Part shown: one piece after another, positions 1 through 6,900 of the stretch
Layout: each line of letters starts with the position of its first letter
Numbering within the stretch: position 1 is the stretch's first letter
NCBI GenBank assembly: GCA_902774055.1
Contig: CACYGX010000008.1
Location: forward strand, 1 to 64,000
Reading direction: 5' to 3'
Source: an uncultured Bacteroidales bacterium
Lineage (GTDB): Bacteria > Bacteroidota > Bacteroidia > Bacteroidales > Muribaculaceae
DNA: 64,000 bases
The notes under the pieces: generated by a model
What the model saw: the letters and a program-made list of their open reading frames with translations, nothing else
Told to the model about the DNA's origin: nothing
The model's database searches: none
Translations under genes and position numbers: made by a program

Positions 1-262
1 GCCTTGACTTGCACAAACCCCAGGGTGCACAGGCCGGAGGTCTGTGAAGCCTGGGGAGCGTCAGGACAGTAAAAACGGGCCCTGAAAGGGGCCACTAACT
101 GCGACATTTCCCTAGCCTGTAGTGTGTGGCCCCCTTCGAGGCCCTTTCCCTTTGGACGCTCTTTCCCCATGCCGCACAGACCTATCGGCCTGTACGCCAT
201 GGGGCTACCTCAATTCAAGGCCGCTGGCCTTGTCAAGGTCTTCGACCTTTTTTGCTGGATAA
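1..262. mobile_element. Transposase-less palindromic (REP/MITE-like) element, possibly cut by the window edge
   Basis: Two large imperfect palindromes lie close together. One has outer arms CCCCAGG (18-24) and CCTGGGG (50-56) around ACAGGCC/GGTCTGT. The other has CCCCATG (165-171) and CATGGGG (198-204) around ACAGACC/GGCCTGT. Both resemble the sequences bounding the HUH transposase at 11471-11917: compare CCCCAGG/CCTGGGG at 11394-11432 and the GGCC-rich block at 11985-12115. The motif CCTTGACTTG/CCTCAATTCAAGG also recurs. Only about 30 bp separate the two halves here, so this is best read as a gene-less derivative of the same family. The left end may continue outside the window. No credible gene is seen; a short open frame across it is repeat sequence. 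Confidence 0.7.
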
Positions 263-620
263 AAATAGCACGGGACACGCCATTTTGCAAAAAACCATGA
301 CGTTAAATCGCTGAATATCAGACAAAATTTATTTTAGCAAAATGTTAATGCGGAAAACATGAATAAACTGGATTATCTGTGGATGTAAGGCCTCGCCCAT
401 AGCATTTCAGTATTTATTGCGGATGCCATTGGATTGGGATAAAAACTCGTGGCAATAGCACTCAAATGGTGTAAAAAAAACATAAAAAGTCTAGGTTTAT
501 AGAAAAGTTGGCAAAATTTTTGCTATCTTTACACGTTCAAAACTTGGACTAGCCTGAATCCATGGATTTGGCATTTGATGGCCGAGGCGCCGCCAAGTTG
601 ATTTAACGCAAAGAACAAGT
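263..620 (+). other. Intergenic region with probable promoter of the sigma factor gene
   Basis: AT-rich DNA with no gene I can support. A TATCTTTA sequence at 524-531 resembles the Bacteroidetes -7 element (TAnnTTTG), with TTG at 508-510, but the 13-bp spacing is shorter than the usual 19-21. The promoter call is therefore weak. Confidence 0.35.
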
Positions 621-1181
621 ATGGCAGCACGAGAGAAATATGATGAGGCTCAAGTCGTTGAGCAGTTGCACAATCAAGCGACTTGCAAGGCTGCATTCGG
701 TAAGGTAATCGAGCATTACAGCTCGCAGCTTTACTGGCAGATACGTCGCATGGTCATCGACCATGACGACGCTAACGACGTGCTGCAGAACACCTTCCTC
801 AAGGCGTGGACAAGCATCGACAACTTCCGCGGCGACGCCAAGCTCTCGACATGGCTTTACAAGATCGCCATCAACGAGAGCATCACGTTTGTCAACAAGA
901 AGAAGGTGATGAACCAGCTTTCTATCGACGATGACGAGAGTTTCCTCGTCAACCAGCTGGAGAGCGACGAGTGGTTCGACGGTGACCAAGCACAAATCAA
1001 TCTGCAGAAGGCCATCGCCACCCTTCCCGAGAAACAGCGGCTGGTGTTCAACCTGCGCTACTACGACGAGATGAAATATGAGGAAATGAGCGAGATTCTG
1101 GGCACTAGCGAGGGCGCGCTCAAGGCCTCTTATCATCATGCCGTGAAGAAAATTGAACAGTACCTGAGTGAAACGGAATAA
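621..1181 (+). CDS. ECF-type RNA polymerase sigma factor
   Basis: A 186-residue protein with the two-domain layout of extracytoplasmic-function sigma factors. Region 2 spans roughly residues 25-95 and includes the AxDVLQNTFLKAW-like core-binding helix. Region 4 spans roughly 130-185 and includes LPEKQRLVFNLRYY followed by a helix-turn-helix. It should direct RNA polymerase to a small regulon. The next gene, 52 bp downstream, encodes a small membrane protein typical of anti-sigma partners, and a periplasmic Spy/CpxP-like protein follows, so the three probably form an envelope-stress module. The ATG at 621 fits the family length. The regulon is unknown. Confidence 0.9.
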   Translation: MAAREKYDEAQVVEQLHNQATCKAAFGKVIEHYSSQLYWQIRRMVIDHDDANDVLQNTFLKAWTSIDNFRGDAKLSTWLYKIAINESITFVNKKKVMNQLSIDDDESFLVNQLESDEWFDGDQAQINLQKAIATLPEKQRLVFNLRYYDEMKYEEMSEILGTSEGALKASYHHAVKKIEQYLSETE

Positions 1182-1233
1182 TTTTTTGTTCACCGATTAA
1201 ACTTTTTTGACAATTACGAGTCAAACAAGCGTT

Positions 1234-1638
1234 ATGAAACACGAGGACTCCACAATATTGACCAAATACGGTAAGGATCCGGGCTTTAAAGTGCCGGAGA
1301 ATTACTTTGATGATTTCAATAAGCGCATGGTTGACATGCTGCCCGACGTTGAAATCACCCCCGTCGATGTCAAGCCCACCATGTGGCAGCGCGTCAAGCC
1401 GCTGGTCTATATGGCTGCGATGTTTGCAGGCGTGTGGTGCATGATGTCGGTATTCAGTCACTTCGGCGGCTCGAACAACGGATTAAGAATCAACGAGATT
1501 GCCGAGAAGATGCAAGAAGACAACAGCAATGTCGAGGATTTCATCATGAGTGGCTCGGTAAGCGAGTACGACATTCTCAACTACGAGGACTCGGTCATGA
1601 TGAGCAACGAGGAAGAAATTCCCGACGACAAGCAGTAA
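1234..1638 (+). CDS. Small single-pass membrane protein, probable anti-sigma factor
   Basis: A 134-residue protein read from the ATG at 1234; an upstream TTG in frame is less likely. The N-terminal 55 residues are soluble and charged. One hydrophobic segment follows (VYMAAMFAGVWCMMSVF, about residues 57-73), then an acidic C-terminal tail. This layout, directly after an ECF sigma gene, matches Bacteroidales anti-sigma-like proteins that hold the sigma factor at the membrane. I see no zinc-binding HxxxCxxC motif, so it is not a classical ZAS-type anti-sigma. The function is inferred from position and topology. Confidence 0.6.
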   Translation: MKHEDSTILTKYGKDPGFKVPENYFDDFNKRMVDMLPDVEITPVDVKPTMWQRVKPLVYMAAMFAGVWCMMSVFSHFGGSNNGLRINEIAEKMQEDNSNVEDFIMSGSVSEYDILNYEDSVMMSNEEEIPDDKQ

Positions 1639-1665
1639 AACTCCATTTAGAAAAGGAACTGAGCT

Positions 1666-2103
1666 ATGAAAAGGATAGTTTCTATAGTAATCTTGATCAT
1701 CGCCATCACGGCAGCGGCTACAGCACAAAACGGGCGCACCAAGTTTGCGACCGACATGTACCAGGCCAAGCATGAGATGATCATCCAAGAGTTGGGATTG
1801 ACCCAGACGCAGCAAAAGCAGTTCATGCCCCTCTATGAGCAGATGGAACGCGAAATCTATCAAGTGAACCGCAACGCCAGGGCTCTCGCCGGTGAGATCG
1901 AGAAAAAGACCAATCCAACCGACCGCGATTATGAAGTTGCAGCATCGGCATTGTCCAACACCCGACTGCGTGAAGGCGAAATTGAGGCTAAATACTTCGA
2001 GAAATTCAGTAAAATCCTTTCCAAGAAGCAGTTGTTCCAACTCAAGATGACCGAAGCCAAGTTCACCCGCGAGATGCTAGCCAAGAAACGCAACAAGAAG
2101 TAG
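1666..2103 (+). CDS. Exported Spy/CpxP-like helical protein
   Basis: A 145-residue protein with a clear signal peptide (MKRIVSIVILIIAITAAATAQ) and an all-helical, charged mature part. It contains LGLTQTQQKQFMPLYEQM, resembling the LTxxQ-type motif of periplasmic Spy/CpxP chaperones and metal sensors. It lies 27 bp after the presumed anti-sigma gene and is probably co-transcribed. Such proteins bind misfolded envelope proteins or damp envelope-stress signalling. The assignment is based on fold type and motif, and substrate specificity cannot be read from the sequence. Confidence 0.6.
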   Translation: MKRIVSIVILIIAITAAATAQNGRTKFATDMYQAKHEMIIQELGLTQTQQKQFMPLYEQMEREIYQVNRNARALAGEIEKKTNPTDRDYEVAASALSNTRLREGEIEAKYFEKFSKILSKKQLFQLKMTEAKFTREMLAKKRNKK

Positions 2104-2228
2104 CATTACTCCATCCGGGAGACAAAATATAGAGTTCCGCTATATCAATAACAGATATGGCGGAACATTTTTTATGGTAAACGACAACCTGGAGGGTGTC
2201 ACAAAACTCCACTTGTCGCAGTTATCAT

Positions 2229-2313
2229 CGGCCTAACGGCCGAGAAATCAAAAAAATGTATTAACTCTTTATTATTGTTTTATTAATAATTTTGATTTCT
2301 CGCGCGTAGCGCG
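2229..2313. repeat. Gene-less hairpin-ended inverted repeat element (same ends as the GxxExxY cassette)
   Basis: The left end has the hairpin CGGCC/GGCCG (2229-2233/2238-2242) running directly into GAGAAATCAAA. The right end is TTTGATTTCTC followed by the hairpin CGCGC/GCGCG (2301-2305/2309-2313). The AT-rich interior of about 40 bp has no open frame. The same arrangement, with different hairpin bases, bounds the GxxExxY gene at 53106-53603. This appears to be a non-coding member of that family. Confidence 0.75.
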
Positions 2314-2381
2314 ATCATTTATAAGAGACATGAGTTTTGCAAAACCCTCCAGTCGTCTAGGAAAATGGATTCTTGTCCTTG

Positions 2382-2672
2382 TTACTTACCTGGATTGAGA
2401 TAATCACGCAGGGTCTCAACATAGGTTTCAAAGGCCTTGAGACCCGTGGGGGTAATGCGGCACACGGTACACGGGCGCTTGCCTTTGAAGGTCTTCTCCA
2501 CCGTGATGTAGTCCGCTGTGGCGAGTTTGTCGAGCTGCACGCTCAGGTTGCCCGCCGTGGCCCCCGTCTGCTCCTTGATATAGGGGAACTCGGCCGACTC
2601 GATGCCCACGAGAAGCGACATGACTGCCAGCCGCAACTCGCTGTGCAACAATGGATCTAATGGCTTGAACAT
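2382..2672 (-). CDS. Winged-helix transcriptional regulator (HTH_34/MarR-like)
   Basis: A 96-residue single-domain winged-helix protein. It has the pattern of the short transcriptional regulators annotated as winged helix DNA-binding: LDPLLHSELRLAVMSLL, then a recognition helix around TGATAGNLSVQLDKL, then the wing YITVEKTFKGKRP. Its start is 6 bp after the stop of the upstream membrane-protein gene (2679-3314), so the two form an operon. Such regulators are commonly encoded with the membrane protein whose expression they control. The ligand is unknown. Confidence 0.8.
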   Translation of the reverse strand: MFKPLDPLLHSELRLAVMSLLVGIESAEFPYIKEQTGATAGNLSVQLDKLATADYITVEKTFKGKRPCTVCRITPTGLKAFETYVETLRDYLNPGK

Positions 2673-2678
2673 AACTCC

Positions 2679-3314
2679 TTAGTTTTTGCTTTGGAAATGA
2701 ATAATCAGGCCAGGAATCACGAGACCTATCAACGCCACAAGGGCCATCACATACATCTGATGCATCGGGAAATACAGAGCGGCAAAGAAACCGCCGAAGC
2801 CGGCTACCAGACCACAGACCTGAATAGGACGGTTCTGGAGGATAAGGCCCATAATCGTCGATGCGATACCAAAGCACAACGAAATGATGCTCGTGATATT
2901 CATATAGACTAGACAAGAGACGTAGGCGTCAGGAACAACACAATACACAGGAATCACACCGCAGCCGACGAGCCCGAGTATCAGGCCGAGGCCACCGCAA
3001 AAGATGCCAAACGTGCTCCACACGTGACCGATGGTCTTGCCGACAAAGGTCGTGGGAACTGTCTCAGTCTTCTTGTCGATAACACGATTGCCGATATACC
3101 CGACAACCCACATCACAAACCACAGCAAGTTCCATGCGGGACCGCCATGATTCTTCCACAGGTATTCGATCAACAAAGCAAATACCACAACACAAATGCC
3201 CCACCACATCAGTGGCAGGCCCGAGTTCTTGGCTATCGTGCGCTGGCTGCGCTCAATCGATTCGCGGATGATTTCCAGACTGCGCTCAGCAGTCAAATTC
3301 ATATTCTCTTCCAT
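2679..3314 (-). CDS. Multi-pass membrane protein of unknown function
   Basis: A 211-residue protein with a soluble helical N-terminus (about 30 residues) followed by about six hydrophobic segments, the first being LPLMWWGICVVVFALLIEYLW. There are no recognisable catalytic motifs. It is the first gene of a two-gene operon with a winged-helix regulator, a pairing frequent in Bacteroidales. A well-spaced minus-strand promoter lies at 3430-3461. I do not recognise the family by name; a role as the regulator's target is inference. Confidence 0.7.
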   Translation of the reverse strand: MEENMNLTAERSLEIIRESIERSQRTIAKNSGLPLMWWGICVVVFALLIEYLWKNHGGPAWNLLWFVMWVVGYIGNRVIDKKTETVPTTFVGKTIGHVWSTFGIFCGGLGLILGLVGCGVIPVYCVVPDAYVSCLVYMNITSIISLCFGIASTIMGLILQNRPIQVCGLVAGFGGFFAALYFPMHQMYVMALVALIGLVIPGLIIHFQSKN

Positions 3315-3429
3315 AACTGTTCAACTTGATTTTAAAAACTATTAATAAGATGGCTAACAATACTTTGCGGCGCTCCCCTCACCCCTGCAGAAGGCTCGGT
3401 TCGCACCATTTGTGTTTCGAATCACGATG

Positions 3430-3461
3430 CAAAGATAAATTAGTTTATTTTATAAACCAAA
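3430..3461 (-). promoter_or_regulatory. Bacteroidetes-type promoter for the 3314-2382 operon
   Basis: On the minus strand, TTTG (3461-3458), a 20-bp gap and TATCTTTG (3437-3430) match the -33/-7 consensus. The predicted start of transcription lies about 110 bp upstream of the membrane protein start codon. Confidence 0.65.
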
Positions 3462-3946
3462 TAATTTTGTAAATTATTTTTACGAAGTCCAACTATTTAA
3501 CATTTCGCAACACTTCAACCCATCGACTCTTGAACATCAAAAATGGGCTTCGGGGAATAAAAAACATACACCCAAAAACTGAATTACCACGAAATGACCT
3601 TTTTGTTTTGTATATAGTTAAAAATCAGTGCTTTAGGTTTTAAAAAATGATCATCAAATGCCAGCACTTTTTCAATATTCTGTTATAACTTTGCCAGCGA
3701 GAGTTAGCCCCTTTTATCAACCTAAAAAAGTGACTGATATGAAAAATTTCAATAATGATTCATTTGAGACAAGCAGGATAGTCCTTCTTGTGTGCTTTAT
3801 GTCTATCTGCTATGGCATTGATGTTGTCCAAGTATGAAAAACCGCTTTGGACGTTAATTATTGCAAAATGTTGAGCTTTGGCTAGGGTTTTGCACATTAT
3901 TATATTAATTTTGGAGTTATAATAACAAATCAAACACCGAACAGCT
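3462..3946. other. Intergenic region upstream of the alpha-2-macroglobulin gene
   Basis: AT-rich, with no supported gene. TAACTTTG at 3686-3693 matches a -7 element on the plus strand but has no good -33 match at normal spacing. If used, it would give an unusually long leader of about 250 nt. A 67-residue minus-strand frame here has no coding character. Confidence 0.4.
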
Positions 3947-6900
3947 ATGAAACAGATAATCATTCACATTCTATCTATAGTATTACTCATCATGGCATTC
4001 CCATTTCATTCATCGGGAAACGGAAAAATGATAGACTTCAATTTCCCGCAGGACGTTTCCAAGGCGGCGCTTATCGACCTAGACCAAGCGCTCAAGTCGG
4101 GCGACGGCGAATTGACCGTTGACGCCCTTGTGCGGTACAGTGTCGCGCAGAGCGGCATTTCTCAGGACAATATGCCTGAAATCATCAACCGCATAGAGAC
4201 GATCACCAACAAGGAGAAACAGCCCCATATCAAGGCTTTACTCAATCATCTCGAGGCGCTAATCTATCAGGGCTACCGAGACCGCTATGCGCGCTGGAGC
4301 GACCGCAACAACCCCGTCGAGGAGACACCTGCCGACGTGAGCGAGTGGGATCGCAATCAGTTTGACAAGAAGATCATCGAACTCATCGAGAAGAGCCTCG
4401 CCGAGCCTGCAGCGCTCAAGCAGGTTGCCGTCACCTCTCTGCCCGGCATCATCAGATGCAATAAGCTGGGAACCACCTACATCCCCACCCTGCACGAATT
4501 CCTGCTGACGAAGGGCATTGAGATGGTCAATAATACACATGCCGACAACGAGGACCTGCAGGAGCGCTTCAAGGCCGACTGGCTAGCCACTACCGAGGGC
4601 AACGTTCCCGCCCATATCTATGCGTTGACACAAACCCAGGGCGCTTTCTCCCTCGAGACCTACCAGCAGTATCAGGACAATGAGCATTGCGCCCTCATAC
4701 TGGACAACATGGCGTGGGAAAACGACAAGCAGGCATACAAAATGTATCAAGAGTACGTCGAGCGTTTCCCCAACTCAATCCACACGGCTGATGTGAAAAA
4801 CGCTATTACTCATCTAGAAAGCAAGAACGTACATCTCGCTTATCCTGATTTGCGTTCCTCTAGCGACAGCATCACCGTCAAGGCCGACGTCAAAAACGCC
4901 AACTCCTTCGCCATTGAGGTGTACCGCATTCCCGATAGCCAGTTGAAGGATTATCGCCTGAACAAGAGCAAGATGGAACTGGTGTCCAGTTACCCCGTCA
5001 AGGTGCAAGGCTCTGTGCCATTTAACGCCGAGGACGTGGTCACCACACTGCCCCCCCTACCCTACGGCGCGTATGTCATCTGCCCCGCCATTGACGGCGG
5101 CAATACCGCTAGTCACGACATATACAGCCATGACATCATTCGCGTGACCGATATTGCCATATTCACCATCAGCCGCGACGACCACAAGGACCGCGTCGCT
5201 GCCGTTGACATCAATACCGGCAAACCCATGGCTGGCGTTACCATCAAGACCGAAAATGGGCAAACAGTTGGCACCACGGGCACCGATGGAACCATTGCGA
5301 TTAACCGCACTAACCCCCAGAATGACATCATCCTGCGGGGTAACGCAGAATTGTCGGCCATCAAGGGTAACGACCGCTACGGCAAGTCTATCTGGTACAA
5401 CACCATCGAGAACCGCAGCAACAGCAACAATTCAGCCACGGTATATACCGACCTTGGCGTGTATCGTCCTGGCGAGACCATCCACTGGGCAGCCATCGTC
5501 TATAATACATCAGACAAGGGACGCCGTGTACTCGCCGACAAGGAAGTAGAGGCCATCTTCATGGACTCCAACCGAGAGCCGATCGACACCGTCAAATTGA
5601 CGACGGACGAGTATGGCCGCATCGAGGGCTCCTTTGTCGTTCCCAAGGACCGCATGAACGGCCAGTTCATCATTCAACTGAAGGAACAAGGCAGTCGCCG
5701 CTATGATCACCTTGCCTGGCGCAACGTGAGCGTGAGCGAGTACAAGACGCCCACGTTTGAGGTCACCTTCCCCGACCCACGCTACAGTTACGTCGCAGGC
5801 CAGCCCGTCAAAGTGGTTGGTAAGGCGATGACCTACAGTGGTTTGCCCGTCCAGAACACCGAAGTGCGCCTGTCGCTCATCCAGAACGAGTGGTCCTGGT
5901 GGCGAATGAGCAATAACGGAGGTAACCACCTGATGGACACGACAATCATGACCGACGAACAGGGCAATTTCACCATCGAGTTCCCTGCCGAGTTGTTCAA
6001 AGAGAATATCGGCTACAGGCCCGGCAGGCGCTGTTGGGCACGCTACAACTACGAGGTCATTGCCACTGTCACGACCGACGCTGGCGAGACCCACGAGGAG
6101 AGCACCTCGTTTATCGTGGGTACGCGCCGCGGCATCGAACTGGGCAGCGTCAACAACGACATCTACCTCAACGACAAGCCCATCAAGTTGCCGTTGAAGT
6201 ACAACACGACCGACGAGGAGAACCCCAACACCTACTGCACTTGGGAAATCACACCCGTTGACGCCAAGAATCCCGTCAAGACCGGTAACCTCAACACCGC
6301 CGACCCGACCATCGACCTCACCAGCCTGCCCTCGGGCCAATATAGGCTTAAAATTCACATCCTCGATGCCGAGGAGGGCGAGCAGGACGTGGACGTGGAG
6401 CGCGTGATTACCCTCTACCGCAAGGGCGACAAGACCGCACCCGTCAAGGATTGCCCGCTGTGGCTTAATCCGCTGGAGCAGAGCGTGGACAAGAACAACG
6501 TGGGCCACATCACCATTGGTGTTTCCTCGCCCAAGGCCTATATTTACTATGTGGCCTCGACATGCGACGAGGTTATCGCCCAGGGTTGGCTTAACTACAA
6601 CAAGGGTATGCACGATTTCACCGTTTTGTTGCCCAAAGTGGCTGGAAAAGACGTAAAAGTGACATTTATCACCCACTACGACACCAAGTTATGGGAAAAC
6701 ACCGTCATGCTGCCGAACCCCTACAAGGCTGAAGCCGTGAAGATTACTGCGACATCGTTCCGCGACAAACTCGTGCCTGGCGACATGGAGCACTGGACAT
6801 TCACGCTTACCGACCAGAACGGCAAGCCTCACCGTGGCGCGATGCTGCTCGACATGTTTGACAAGGCGATTGCCAGCATCCAGAGCAATGACTGGAACTT

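Noticed and set aside
126-314. 62-codon frame across the first repeat element
   Set aside because: It lies entirely within palindromic repeat sequence shared with non-coding borders of the HUH element.
3760-3963. 67-codon minus-strand frame in the region before the alpha-2-macroglobulin gene
   Set aside because: Cys/Ile-rich translation typical of AT-rich non-coding DNA, and it overlaps the start of a strong gene.
5510-6676. 388-codon open frame antisense to the alpha-2-macroglobulin gene
   Set aside because: It mirrors codon structure of the real gene, has low-complexity Val/Gly/His-rich translation and no family resemblance.
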